Of a stretch of DNA of 64,000 nucleotides, positions 35,586-48,700 are shown in pieces. Each line of letters starts with the position of its first letter. Within the stretch, counting starts at the first letter, position 1. Under the pieces are notes generated by a model, which saw only the letters and a program-made list of their open reading frames with translations, did not search any database and was not told the DNA's origin. This stretch comes from Hoplostethus atlanticus (Eukaryota > Chordata > Actinopteri > Trachichthyiformes > Trachichthyidae): assembly GCA_034670405.1 (NCBI GenBank), contig JAXDDX010000003.1, positions 11,527,001 through 11,591,000 on the forward strand, read 5' to 3'. Both the position numbers and the translations under genes were made by a program.

Positions 35586-38216
35586 ATGTCAACACCAACA
35601 TTTTCAAGGGAATTCCCATTAGAATGACAGCATGTACTCGTGTTAGAGTGTCCGTCATCGTGTGAGACCCTGTTCCTCCATGCTACTCAGGGAAGCCTTT
35701 TAATTAAACCTGAAACCTGAAAGCAGGCCAATGCTGCTCATTAGCTCTGGGCCTCTAATAAATACCCATCACTGTTGGGATGATGCAGTGAATACTGTCA
35801 AATGGAGAAACCTGGGAAAGGGTGAAAAGCTCTTACTATCTACTATGTTCCTCAGACACACTGAATAGGGGCGCTGATGGCGTAACCGTTCCCTGTTTTG
35901 AAACAGCATGGGCACTGAAAGAGCATTTTTGTGTGTCAAATAGCATTCATATCTGAATAATTGTGAACAGATGACAATGACTTCCTGAGTATTATTGCAT
36001 CAGTATGACCCTGGACACAGAATGGAAAACACCTGGGTCTACTTTGCTTTGTTTGTCCAGTGTGTGTGTTAGTATAGTTAGTATGATTTTATACTGGGTT
36101 TTCAGCTATAGTGAGTGGTGGCGGCTGCCCCCCCCGCACCCCCTCCCATTCATGAACTACTACTGAGATGTGTGACGAGGAGTGAAAAGGTTTTACCACA
36201 GTGTAACATCGCTTTAAGCTAATACTGTACATTATATATCAATGACTGAGGTTGGCAATTTCTTCATCTTATGAAATACAGTTCATCAGCAAATGTACCT
36301 ACTTCTCAAGCATCATGTATCTTTGATGTTTACTAATTGTATATACATTTAAGGGTCTTATGTTTATAATCTTTGTTGTTGAAAATAATCATTTCTTTGT
36401 TATGATATTTTCATAATAACTGCACATCTATATTCTCTTTGGTATACAGGGAGTGTATGAGGTGACGTCCAGCTGCAGGCCAGAATGCATCGGTTACAAA
36501 CAGGGCATCTGGAAACGTGATGAGGTTGAAAAATGACTGCTAGTGAAAAAATAATATTAAAAAGTTCATTATAGTTGGAATTAAATGAAACAAGGAAAGC
36601 CAAAGCAGGTCTGGCTAATCAAGTCAACCTGTGTGTCATCACACGTCAGTCGATGGGGAAACCCCTGGCTATTTCTATGTAAATGTCAGTCACACACATG
36701 CAGTAAAAGGTAGTAAAATGATACAGATTATTTATTAATTGTACAGATTAATTATTAATTGTACAAACAGAGATCTCTATGGTTCATTTTACGTTTACTA
36801 TTGAGAAAGAATATTCTGGATGAAAAAGTGTGGATGAGCGTTAATAAATGGATATACAGTATGAACTAATACTGTAGATCCATATTTGCTCAACCTCAGC
36901 TACGGTCATAATAATAATTCCAAGTTATTGTGTTTCCTCAACAGAACTGGGTCAAATACTCTATGTGAAACATAGTGCTTGTGGAGTGAAGTACTTGATT
37001 ACATTTGACACAATTAAAGCTAACAGTCTAAACCAGCCAAACCGGTGCCCCAGGAAAGCTCAAATAAGCACTGAAAGTATTTAATCAGTACGTGACACAG
37101 GTCTGCTCGTGAGATCTCGCAGTCCAAATCACGTTTCTCTTTTGAAAATAGGAAATCCTTTGTACAATCCGTACAAACCACCATCATGTCAATATTTGAT
37201 ACTCAGATACTCAGATACTCTGATTTATGTGAAAAATGCAGTTGATTCTCTTAAAGAACAAGAAGGGATTTGCACTGCATTACATTTATCTTTAAAGCGC
37301 TACTTTCAAAGCATCCAGCAACAACAGTACCAGATCTGGTAAACTAACCAAGACTGGTTAGTTTTAGATACTCCATACATACAGAACTTGAGTTAAATGG
37401 AATGATTTGCAAAGGCCATTGAAAATAGACTCTCTTGTTCCCTTAGGTGTTTTTAAAGCATTCATCTCTGACATTTTCTTTGATTCCTGTGACTGTTTTA
37501 ATATAGTTTGATTTTAAAGCTTTGATCTCTAAAATTTGCAGTGATTAATGTGTCTGTGTCATATAGATATTTTTTTATGATGTGTGTTTTTTTGTGCTCA
37601 AAAATGAGATTTCGATCTCAATGAGACTACCTGATTAAATAAAAGATTCAATCAATCATGTCACCAGCACTTCAGGCACCAGGTCTGGGTCGGGAATTAG
37701 AAGCAGTTCTGGCCCATTTCAACACAGATATTGTGATGACACATTAGGTGACTCATCACGAATCATCACAATATCACCAAGTTCATAAGAGGGGAAGTTT
37801 TACACATTAGATTTATCTCTGTCACTAGTAACAGTCTGCTTTCAATTATGGATGAAAAAAATCGACCAAACAACAAAACAGCCAAAACGGAAATTCCATA
37901 TTTCATAATTCTGGTGAATGGAGGCCAACTCTCCTAATTAAATCTTCTTCAAGTGAATCATGTTACATTGCCATCCATTCACCTCCTGGTGTGGGTTTCC
38001 AATTCACATCAGCTAACAGATGGGTCCAGTTGATGGTTGTGTCCAGCCTTTCACTGGTAGGACAGAAATCAAGCCAAAACCAAACTATGTGGCATCTCAT
38101 TCATTTTGTGGTGGATAGAAGGCCTGCTTTCATTGGGATCCCAGAGAGGCGAGAAATGATGCTTACCAGACCAAGGGTATCCATCTTAAAATGACACAGC
38201 TCCAGACAGAACAAAT
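35586..38216. other. Intergenic, nothing firm
   Basis: Near 36112-36130, GTGGTGGCGGCTGCCCCCCC resembles the left end of the hAT group whose right end is at 13162-13174, but no partner end is seen here. Near 37609-37650, GATCTCAATGAGACTACCTG followed by ATTAAATAAA resembles a common fish retroelement tail. I see no exons. Confidence 0.35.
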
Positions 38217-38223
38217 ACACACA

Positions 38224-38273
<50 letters not shown>
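38217..38273. repeat. (AC)n microsatellite
   Basis: About 57 bases with one T interruption near 38230. Confidence 0.97.
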
Positions 38274-38275
<2 letters not shown>

Positions 38276-38608
38276 GATTTCTTCCCCTTAAATGGCTTTA
38301 ACCACCTAAGACCCCAATAAAATGCCAATTTTTGCTGTTTTGGGGTAGTGAAGTGCAGGTGAGTGTCCCCACTCACCTGTGCACCTCACATTTGTTTGTT
38401 CATCATATATTTTGGTTTTGAGGACACTATTAAACATTTATTTAATGGGGCCTGTAAAAAAGCTGAAGCGGTCTAGGGAGAGCAAGCAGGTGTCGTATAG
38501 GCACTGTATTCAAATGGTAGGCCAGCCTTCCAACAATAAATGGTGTTCAACTGTTTTATGTAAGCCTAAATTACTGTAACTCATGTGATTTGATTTTACT
38601 AAAGCCTC

Positions 38609-38674
38609 CAGTCATCTGCAACAGTCATCTGCAACAGTCGTCTGTAACAGTCATCTGCAACAGTCACCTGTAAC
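38609..38674. repeat. Short 13-bp tandem repeat, five copies
   Basis: The unit CAGTCATCTGCAA is repeated five times with single-base variants (GTCGTCTGTAA, GTCACCTGTAA). Confidence 0.9.
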
Positions 38675-39524
38675 GACAAAGTGATACCTTTTGATAGGTT
38701 CAACTTGTTTGATGCAATACCGGGTAGAGGATGCCAAGAAGCTGTGGGCCGCCAGATGCGGCTTCCTTAAGGATTAGGGTAAACAGTCGCGTGGCCCTTT
38801 CGTCCTCTGACCACCCACACACTGCTGCTGAGCCCTCGAAGATGATGAAGGCCTTTGGGTCGTGTGTTGGCCAGCCGACTGATGCTCGATCCCTGCCACA
38901 CTCAAACTTAACTCTAGTTCTGGATTTTCAATATTATGTAATATATTTAAATCTTTATTTCTATTTTGTCTGCTGCCAATGGATTCAAATCAGTTGGAAC
39001 AGTAATACTTATTGAAAAGTAAAACAGAAACCTAGCATCGCGGGTTTGTCATTCACTTCCTGCAAGCACAGAAGCCAATGTATTTGCAACATCCTAATCA
39101 CATCATTTATCAGTTACTAATCGATATGTACCTTATTATCCTCTTATCTAACAAACCCACTGACACCAGATCAGACAATAGGACAGTTACGGTGTGTCTT
39201 ACCATTACCCTCACCTCGTGCACACTGCACCAATAGACCATATATTAACAACCAGATTCTGCAGTAAATCAAGTCACTGTTGAAACTACTTTTCCATCTT
39301 AAGAACATCATGATCTCTGCAGCACAGTCAGTTGGTATATTTATGACAGTCTCTATGGTTCTGTGTGTGTGTGTGTGTGTGCGAGCATGCGTGCATGTGT
39401 ATGTGCTTTCATTGTGCTGTTTATTTAAAGATACCAACCTGGTTTGTTTTATGGACAGTGCAACTGTAAACACCCCATGATATCCTCTTAAGTTTCCTTG
39501 TAGTGGTAATCTGTAAATTTAAAC
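38675..39524. other. Intergenic, nothing recognised
   Basis: A (GT)n run at about 39362-39380. Otherwise no feature is identified. Confidence 0.35.
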
Positions 39525-41505
39525 TTGCCTTGCCAGGGAAGGAGTCGGGGCTGGGCAGATGGAGAAAAATTGACGAAAAGGGTAGAAAAATGTGCATGGC
39601 ATATCTCTGGTCTGGTATATCTGATTATTGAACATAATCTAGACATGATGGGTCTCTGTGAAACCTGGCTAAAGCCAAACAATTTATTTTCTCCCTCTAA
39701 GCCTCTCCCTCAAACATTCCTAGTTCTCAGGTTGCCCAGTTTCTATTTGACACCGTCGCTAAGCTAAGACGGAATCCCTCCCCCTCTGATAGCTCTCTGT
39801 TTTCTCCTAATGATTTCATATCCTTTTTTACTCAGAAAATCACGCTGATTAGAGATGAGATCACCAGTATACTCTCCACTCGTGGTGCCGTCTCACCCCT
39901 GAAAAGTTCACTTGGTGTTTCCCGGGCTGAATGTCTTTTCTCACAGTTTGATTTAGTGACACTCTCACCAAGTTAGTTCTGTCGTCTAAACCCACGACCT
40001 GCATGCTAGACCCTCTGCCTGCTAAACTGCTAAAGACCTGAGTGCAGCCTTCGACACAATTGATCATATGATACTCTTGAATTGCCTTGAAAATTATATT
40101 GGTATCCGGGGATCAGCACTTTCTTGGTTTACTGTTACGCTGATGACACTCAAATTTACATACCCGTCAAACCAACCGATAGCACCCAATTAAAAAAATT
40201 ACAGCCCTGCCTATCGGAGGTCAAATGTTGGATGTCGCTAAACTTCCTACTTCTTAATGGTAACAAAACTGAGATGCTGATTGTAGGACCAGCTAGACAT
40301 AGGCATCTGTTTGGGAATAGTAGTCTTAATTTTGATAGTTGTGTAATCTCCCAGAGCCCATACGTTAAAATCCTTGGGGTAAAATTCGACCCTACCCTCT
40401 CATTTGAGTTGCATATTAAGGAGACCACTAAAACAGCGTTTTACCATCTTCGCAATGTTGCCAAGATTCGACCCATACTAACAAAGGCAGACTCAGACAT
40501 TTTAGTACATGCCTTTGTATCATCAAGAATTGATTATTGCAATGTCCTCTTTTCGGGCTTACCTACTGGGCGCACTAAAAAACTACAACTGGTCCAGAAT
40601 GCTGCTGCCAGAATCCTGACCAAAACTAGGAAATTTGACCATATAACGCCCATTCTATCTTCATTACACTGGCTACCAATTTAGGCCAGGTGTGACTTCC
40701 ATCTACTTACATATAAGGCATTACATGGGATGGCACCGTCCTACTTATCAGATCTGATTAAACCATATAAACCGCCACGCGCCCTCAGATCACAGGCACT
40801 TCTTACCGGGCTCCCTATCTCTGGAACAGTCTGCCTGCCTCAATCAGAGAGGCAGGCTCTATCCAAGTCTTTAAGTCAAGGCTAAAACCCCATTTATTCT
40901 CTTTATCATTTGACCAGCCTTGAGGGAGTGGCTCAGTCTCTTCTCAGAGTAAGGCTAGACCAGTTAGCTTACTCTAACTCAGGTTCCTGCCGATGGATAC
41001 TAGCATCCTGCCTACATGTCCTATTCTCCTGGTCTAGCTGCTCCTGTCCACTGATGCTGGTCATGCGAGAGTGCGTGTATGGGTGTGTCTTCTATCCGTT
41101 CCAGGCTGCAGCTTGGCAGAGTTGGCGTCTGCGTGGCCCCCCACTCCTAGGACGATGCTGACTGAGCGGGCGTTTGCGTTCTCCTATCTGGGCAGTGTTG
41201 GCACCTGTGTGGTCCCCTAGTCCTATGATGACGCTGACTGAGCTGCTGTTTGCTGTGATGCCCCACATCAGATCTGGATGTCCCACCTAAATAAACTTTT
41301 ATGCATTGTGTATACGCTGCTTGCCCAAACTTGGAAATCTATTGCATGCCCAACCGTCCTGGTAGGGGGATCCCTCTCTGAGTAGCCCCTCCTGAGGTTT
41401 CTTCCAATTTTTCCCTAAACATTTTTTTGGGAGTTTTACGTAATGGTGTAAGGGTGATTAAGGACTATACAAATAAATGTGATTTGATTTGATTTGGTCA
41501 ACAAT
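39525..41505 (+). mobile_element. L2-type LINE, internally deleted copy with 3' end
   Basis: This is the largest LINE copy in the window. Endonuclease remnant: HNLDMMGLCETWLKPN near 39635-39675. Linker remnant: PNDFISFFTQKITLIRDEI near 39808-39860. Reverse transcriptase remnants: [11 protein letters not shown] near 40036-40068 and, in one long open stretch at 40130-40684, [18 protein letters not shown] through SRIDYCNVLFSGLPTGRTKK to ILSSLHWLPI. The catalytic YADD box and the thumb-like region survive. Large parts between these blocks are missing, and the first three blocks are in different frames. The 3' UTR at 41263-41505 ends in the iterated TGATTTGATTTG tail. Confidence 0.88.
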
Positions 41506-41612
41506 ATCACACTGACCCATACAACTAGACTAAGTTTGTATCAACACTTCCATCTACAGACTGTAAAACAATAAACAAGATGACCTCTACTACTCCACTG
41601 GCACTATTCAAG

Positions 41613-42285
41613 AGGTTCAAGAAGTTTATTTGTCACATGCACACACAGGGTGTGCAGTGAAATGTAAAGTGGCAATAGAAATGTGCAAAGGGCAAAATAA
41701 CAGGTTCACACTATTTACAATAAAAAAAAAAAACACAATATTTACAGTATTACAGTAAGAGCAACAACACAATATTTACAGTAAGAGCACTTGAAAAATA
41801 AAAATATAGTAAAAAAAGGGAAATCGTATGTATGTAATATATATAAATTATGTGTAGTCGTTACCTAAGTGTGTGTGTGTGTGTGTGCATAAGAGGGGCA
41901 GTGTGTGTGTCTTGGTGGGGGCCCTGGTGAGGTCGGAGTTCACAGTCCTGATGGCCTGAGGAAAGAAACTCCGTCTCAGTCTCTCTGTTTTGGCAGCGTG
42001 ACTACGGAGGCGCTTGCCTGACCACAGCAGCTGAAACAGTCCGTTGTTGGGGTGGTGAGGATCCTTCATGATCCTGCAGGCTCTGGTTCTGCACCTCCTG
42101 GTGAATAAGTCCTGCAGGGTGGGGAGTGTAGTTCCAATAGTGCGTTCAGCCGAACGCACTACTCTCTGCAGAGCCTTCCTGTCCTGAGCGGAGCTGTTGC
42201 CAAACCAGGCAGTGATGCTTCCTGTCAGGATGCTCTCCTACAGCTCCAGAGTAGAAGGACTGAAGGATCCTCCGGGAGACTTTAA
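41613..42285 (-). mobile_element. Non-LTR retrotransposon C-terminal/3' fragment, another family
   Basis: The minus strand at 41848-42159 reads PTLQDLFTRRCRTRACRI, then KDPHHPNNGLFQLLWSGKRL, then KTERLRRSFFPQAIR. This is the C-terminal end of a fish LINE polyprotein (LPSGRRYRS...SFFPRAI consensus). The + strand begins AAGTTTATTTGTCACATGCA, the typical complement of the 3' tail. The interior includes A-rich and (GT)n runs. The clade is not certain. Confidence 0.75.
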
Positions 42286-43496
42286 ATTTAAACTATGCGG
42301 TTATTGCTGTCATTATGTTCTGTCAATTGGGACCGCAGCAGGAAATTAGTTACTGAGAGGGGAAACAAAATGAATGAACAAAATGTTATTTCTAATTTGC
42401 AGCACATTGTTGTTGATTGCTTGGCTATGATGACTCAATAGCTGCCATGTCTTGTAATGAAAAGGAACCGTTATGGAGAGCAGTAGCGGGAACCTTGAGG
42501 ATAGTATTACATTTCTAACCATTTGCTCTCAGACAGACTTGTTTAACATGCTGACAAAATATTTCTAAGTGTAGCTATACTTGAACATAAGGGGGAGAGA
42601 GGCTCCTCATCTACCTATCAATCAGAGGTGCATTACCCTACAGCTCCCTCCCTTCCACTTTTCACCTGCACAAAGTGTTCAAATATTCCACACCATATTC
42701 AAGAGTATTTTTGCGTAGAGACGTGCTGTAACCAACCCATGAGACAAGGTGGAATCATTCATTCATGATCAAAGCTGCATGAACTGTAAATGTAAACTAG
42801 TAGACATGAAGACTATTCAAAGCACCTTGTCAAGAGGCAGTGCCAAACCAAATACTGTGAGAGAAAACAGAGGAAGTTTTCATTACACTGTAAATTTGGG
42901 GTATACAAAGTCTATTGTTGAAAAAGTGAAATTGGACGTAGTTTTTTCATTATAGGGCTCGCTGACCTTCATAGGGTAAAAAGTCAATGGACCATGACGA
43001 GACAGGTTTTTTGGAAGGGTTAAAAAAAAAAACATATGATGAAAGATGCCCAAAGGGTCCTGTATTTACAACCCTACTGGCCCGGTCAGTCAATAGCTAG
43101 GTATGTCAAATCTAGCTGAGCTTTAACCACACTAATACCCCTTTCACACACAAATCCTAAGGTTTACACGGGTTATGAAACATGGGTCATTCCCACATTG
43201 GACCCATTCAGACCACCCTATTATACCGGGGTTATCCCAGGTCGTTGACCATTCAGACCAGACCACAACACAAAGTCACAATGTGATATTGACCAAAATG
43301 TAAATTTTCTAGAAACAGGTGTCAATATCTTGAAATCACCATTAATATCCAGTTAATGTGAACTGATTTATATTCATTGGAAACAGGTGAAGGTAAGATT
43401 TTAAAACTTTCCTCGATTAAATGTCTTTTTTAGATTGATATTTTTTGCAGCGTGCCATTCAGTGGGTGGGGCTGCAAATCGATTCGGAAGAGAAGT
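42286..43496. other. Intergenic, possible transposon remnant
   Basis: Around 43138-43270 the sequence ACCCCTTTCACACACAAATC, followed by TTATACCGGGGTTATCCC, resembles one end of a fish DNA transposon. I did not find the mirrored end. No exon is recognised. Confidence 0.35.
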
Positions 43497-43588
43497 AGAG
43501 AGCGCGAGAGAGAGCGAGAGAGAGCGAGAGGGCGAGAGAGCGAGAGAGCGAGAGCGAGAGGGCGAGAAAGCGAGGCGAGCGAGCGAGA
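43497..43588. repeat. GAGAGC-rich simple repeat
   Basis: About 90 bases of GAGAGAGCGAG words, ending in GCGAGCGAGCGAG. It lies shortly before the candidate 5' exon of ptgir. Confidence 0.9.
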
Positions 43589-43775
43589 ACTTCGTGAGCT
43601 CAACTTCGGTCTGCCGACACGTTACCCACTAGCGCCAGTTTAAAAGTCCACATTAGTGACGACTGTTCACACAACTCTGCGTGTTTTACAAACGAGGAAT
43701 CTGAATCCGTATTTGCTGAAGAAATAGTAGTTGCACTCGCTAAAGTACTACAGCTTGGTGGGAGAGCCGGTGAAG
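43589..43775 (+). other. ptgir: Candidate ptgir 5' non-coding exon
   Basis: The sequence ends GGTGAAG at 43775 before a strong donor GTAAGT, and a good acceptor (TTTGCTCCACAG) ends at 44431, upstream of the coding exon. A non-coding first exon spliced over the minisatellite is therefore possible. Its left limit is unknown. The sequence may instead belong to the repeat element suspected just upstream, so confidence is low. Confidence 0.3.
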
Positions 43776-43785
43776 GTAAGTGATT

Positions 43786-44372
43786 ATTACACTCTAAAAA
43801 TATGAGAACAGTGTTATTACTCTAACAATATGAGAACAGTATTATTACACTCTAACAATATGAGAACAGTGTTATTACTCTAACAATATGAGAACAGTAT
43901 TATTACACTCTAACAATATGAGAAAAGTATTATTACTCTAACAATATGAGAACAGTGTTATTACCTCTAACAATATGAGAACAGTATTATTACACTCTAA
44001 CAATATGAGAAAAGTATTATTACTCTAACAATATGAGAACAGTATTATTACTCTGACAATATGAGAACAGTATTATTACTCTAACAATATGAGAACAGTA
44101 TTATTACTCTAACAATATGAGAACAGTATTATTACACTAACAATATGAGAACAGTATTATTACTCTGACAATATGAGAACAGTATTATTACTCTGACAAT
44201 ATGAGAACAGTATTATTACTCTAACAATATGAGAACAGTATTATTACACTCTAACAATATGAGAACAGAACAGTATTATTACACTCTAACAATATGAGAA
44301 CAGAACAGTATTATTACACTCTAACAATATGAGAACAGAACAGTATTATTACACAGTAACAATATGAAAACA
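43786..44372. repeat. Minisatellite, about 20 copies of a 28-35 bp unit
   Basis: The core AACAATATGAGAACAGTATT is followed by ATTAC and CTCT or ACTCT, repeated about 20 times. Variants include GTGTT for GTATT, GAAAAG for GAACAG, TGAC for TAAC, and a late sub-family with a doubled GAACA (GAGAACAGAACAG) at 44262-44345. The array lies 60 bases before the acceptor at 44431. Confidence 0.97.
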
Positions 44373-44686
44373 ACTAGAACTTACTTACTGAGCACTAAGC
44401 AGCATTTTTCATTGTTGGATTTGCTCCACAGAAACATTTCTGTCTCAAGGACTGTCTGAGAGAAACAGAGCAAGACAGAGAAGGAAACCTGAATCATGTT
44501 TTAAGTCTACACGGCGCCATGGGTCTCATCATGCATCCATGCCTTCGTTGTTGCCAAATGATAGTGTCAAGAAGTCAGGACTTGCTTCTTTTGCTGTCTG
44601 GCATATCCTTATTAATTCCACATTGAGTGGGCATATTAGATTTCTCTAAGTCAAATGTGTGTGTACCCTCTTGCACATACAAAAGC

Positions 44687-45508
44687 ATGTTAGTAAACTC
44701 ATCTTGTGACAATAGCACCATTGTGCGGGTGGATGGCAAGCCAGCGACAAGCATCTTCATGTTTGTGGCTGGTGTGGTGGGAAACCTCCTGGCTCTCTTC
44801 ATCCTTGGAGTGCACCAGAAGGAGCAACGCACCAAGTCGTCTGTGTTCTGTATTCTGGTGACTGGCCTGGCCCTCACTGACCTGCTCGGCACCTGCCTCC
44901 TCAGCCCACCTGTGTTTGTCTGCTATGCCCACCAGCTGTCCCTGATAGGTCTGTCAGGTAACCACCAACTCTGCAACCTCTTTGCCTTCGCCATGACTTT
45001 CTTCGGCCTGGCGTCCACACTCATCCTGTGCGCCATGGCTGTGGAGCGCTGCCTGGCCATCAGCCACCCTTACTTATACTCTAAATATATCCACCGCAGC
45101 TTTGCCAAGCTCTCCCTCCTCCTTATTTACCTCTTTTCGTCTGCCTTCTGTCTAATGCCATTCCTGGGCTATGGCCGCCACAGACAGTACTGTCCCGGGA
45201 CCTGGTGCTTCATTGACATGGAGGGGGTTGAGGAGGAGAATGACAAAGGGGTGCTGGCCTTCTCTCTCACCTACTCCTCCCTCATGGCACTGCTGATCAT
45301 TGCAGTGTTTGTGTGCAACGGGTCGGTGATCGTCAGCCTGTGCCAGATGCACCGGAGCCAGATGATGCGGCGCGGCTCCGTTGGGTCAACAGGGAGGAAG
45401 AGGAAGATGAGCCTGGCGTGGTTCGGACAGGGGGATGAGGAGATGGACCACTTGGTACTACTGGCACTTATAACTGTCATCTTCGTCATTTGCTCCCTGC
45501 CACTCACT
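44687..45508 (+). CDS. ptgir: ptgir coding exon 1 (N-terminus to TM6)
   Basis: 274 codons covering TM1 (about 22-42), TM2 (52-76), TM3 (96-121), TM4 (140-160), the second extracellular loop with GTWCF (171-175), TM5 (190-217) and TM6 (256-274). It ends CSLPLT, followed by the donor GTGAGT at 45509. The acceptor for this exon is probably at 44431, so 44432-44686 would be 5' UTR. Confidence 0.95.
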
Positions 45509-45531
45509 GTGAGTTCACATTTGACCTATCC

Positions 45532-45579
<48 letters not shown>

Positions 45580-45683
45580 CGTGTGTGCGTGAGTGTGGTA
45601 AATGTGCCTTCTCTGAATGGAAACAATTACTCTGATGAGAAAGAACATTGACCTGGAAGTCAATTGTGTATATGCATTTTGTT

Positions 45684-45754
<71 letters not shown>

Positions 45755-48700
45755 GAGAGAGAGAAAAAAAGAGAAGACAACCTTCTATCCCCTTTGATTT
45801 TTTTCCACTCACGTAACACATTTTGTCAGTTGTCTGATCCATCCTCAGCCTCTCATTTATAATTTATGACTGAATCCTGATATGTCAGTGTTTGGTTATC
45901 AAGTGTCTTATCTACTTATTAGGTTTCATATTGGAAAATGGAAGAGACACACTGGTGTCTCTGGGTTGAGATCAAATTCCTCCCGCGGAACTATTATTAT
46001 ATCAGAACAAATGACCGCAAATATGTACTGAGAGGCAAATACGGGGATTTTCCTATTTTGTTGTAATAGTTTTGGACGACATTAATGTTAACATTAACAT
46101 GGGTGACATTTCAATAGTTCCCAACTGACTACTGTATAACTGTGCACATGAAGGGAAAACTAGAAAACGTGGGAGAAGAGTGCAGTGTTCACAGGTAGGG
46201 TTAAGTGTCTGTGGATTGTCTTGGAGTTTCTCGAAGGGTTGAGCTTTGCTCCACTGGCATCACCAACCAAAAGCCGTGCATGAGCGTTGCCTACGTGTTG
46301 CAGGTGTGTATGCATGTGCTTGTGTTTCCATTTGCCTGCTCCATTCCATTTCTCTCCCGATTTAAGAGGAGTTTGTTAAACCTGACAACCTTGGAGGACT
46401 GGTCTGGCCCTACCCTTCCCAGAGGGGCTGGGCTCTGCCATGCAGTGAGACGAGATTAGCCACCCTCCCATGTTAATGCCCCTCTGCATGAGCCAGAGAG
46501 AACTGGAAAGATCCTGAACAAAGTGAGTTAGGGTTATAAAAAAAACTGTTATGGATATTATTTTTGAGTCATTGCTGGCAACATATTTCTTATATTATAA
46601 TTGTTTTCTTAATCTGAACTTGGATGTATTTATCGTTAGCCTGACTGGTAGTGACACAGATTGGGTATCATGTTATTAGAAAGAATTCAAGCCAATTATG
46701 TTGGTTAAGAAACAATCAATCAGCCAATAAATAAATCCAAAACAATACTTATGTTGCCAGAGCCGCCTGATGATCATTTCTCTGATGACATCATTAGCAG
46801 AAAAGTAGTTTACAGGAAATAGTCAAACATTTTCCTTGTACATTGCTCCTCACTGCACCGCTCTGTCTGCCTGTGAGTGATTTCAAGATTGACGGAAAGG
46901 TTTAAACGAGCAACATGCAGTGGTTTCTGCCCAGAGAGGAATGATGCTATATATGGAAACGCTCTGTAAGTAGACCGTAACCAGAACAATCTATGCCGGT
47001 AATGCTTGTGCATTTACAACAACAGTATTAGTACATTGTAACTACAGATCAGTGATGGTTCAGTAAGGAAATTTAATTTGAGAACTCACAGGTGGCCAAA
47101 ATAACTTCCACTTGGCATTTCTAATAAATCTCTCTGGTCTAACATGAGTATTACTTCCTCCTACCTTAAATTTGATTACAATGTAGATTACAACAGTTAC
47201 AAAAACACAATAACAACAATAACAATTACAAAAACAGATTACAATTTCATTTCATTCATTTAATTTCTGTTTAACCATCCAGAATTATTCTGATTAATTC
47301 AAGACCCTGTTATTAAGTAATGAATGATTCATGCCATCTCATCTCAGAGGACATGTGTGTGTGTTTGCACGTGCATGCACATCTGGTTGTAACTGAATGA
47401 CTGAAGAAAGTGGTGATCAAGTGGGTGCAGCTCAGCAGACTGCATCCTCAGGCCGCTGTGGCTTCTCTCAGCCATGAGTAATCCCATCTGGTTAGCTTGA
47501 AGCCCTGGGCCTGGGCCAACACAGATGTCAACTTTGGGAAAAGTTGGTTTCTTCATGTTGCTAAAACAATGTAAGGCACATATTTATTTGATGCCACTCT
47601 GTCAATACTGTCACCTGCATGTTCACACGCCACACAGACACGTAGCACGCAGTCACACACATGTATGTAACAAAAGCTGCAGTCACTATTCTTGCACATA
47701 CACAATTACATTTTCTAACTGGGTATTTGACAAGTGACTGTTGTTCAGAAGGGACAAAAGGCAAGGCAGTGTTCCCTCTGTTAGTTTTTGAGGCGTGACT
47801 GTCGCCACAAATCACCACAAAGATTATTAATTTCTCAGGAGGTGAAAGTTCACATCATGTGGTACTCCAGTCAGAGCAGTAGCAATAAGATGTGTGGGAA
47901 ACGAGAGAGAAATGTCCTTTACCCAGAAAAACAACACCATAAATTGATCTATTTTGAAAACTTACAGAATGTTGTCACTAGTTTGAAAACATTTCATTGG
48001 TTTGGAGTTTTTCACAGTTGATGTAAGTTTGAGGAGAAATCTATCAGTGGTGAATCTTTTTGTTGTTCTGTCCAGTTCATTGTTACTTGAGTCAGCCTAG
48101 CTTCCCAGACCTGTCACGGCTGTGCAGTATACAGGCCTGGCCTTGAATGATGTATCACCTCCTATTGATTTAGATCTAAAGTAGTTACCATAGACACCTA
48201 GAGAAAGATAAGGGGCCATTAAGCAATAGACCTCCATGTTCTGAATGTTATCGCCCGTCTGTATAGCTGCTGTGTGAAAGTTTGATTCGTTTGATGAAGC
48301 ATGAAAGATAGAAAGAAAGAAAGTCCTGTTCAGTTTGCTCCAGGACACATAATGTGGTATTTAGTCTATACGGTATATATGGTTACGGATTGTTTTAACA
48401 TTTTAAAATACAGCTACAATAATATCTCTTCCAAAAACTCTTCTCTCAGTGAAATGGAGACAGCAGTCACAGTGAAACAAACTCTAAAATAATTTCCCGC
48501 TCCAAATATGATGCGATTCATGTTCAACTGTTTACTGTTTACTGTTGTGTGGGTTTGTGGGTTCTTGTGTGCTTATGTGAATGGTTAGGATCTGTTTGTC
48601 ATGTGTGCTGACAAGAGTAGGTTTGTTTTTCTGAAAGAGAAATCATCACCACCGCATTAGACCTTCCTTTGCTCCTCTTTCTCCTGTCACCTCCTGTTTA

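Noticed and set aside
38681-38940. GC-richer stretch that might be a coding fragment
   Set aside because: The frame at 38731-39015 shows no known motif and ends in AT-rich DNA. No splice sites or partner exons were found.
43786-44372. CRISPR-like repeat array
   Set aside because: The units are contiguous 28-35 bp tandem repeats without unique spacers, in a vertebrate genome. It is a minisatellite.
44627-44686. A 20-codon upstream extension of the ptgir frame
   Set aside because: The frame is open but begins at GTG, not ATG. The ATG at 44687 aligns with the human N-terminus and gives the expected glycosylated leader.
46205-46530. Possible exon near a GGAGGACTGGTCTGG stretch
   Set aside because: No open frame with flanking splice signals and no similarity that I can name. 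It could be a conserved non-coding element, but nothing in the sequence itself shows that.
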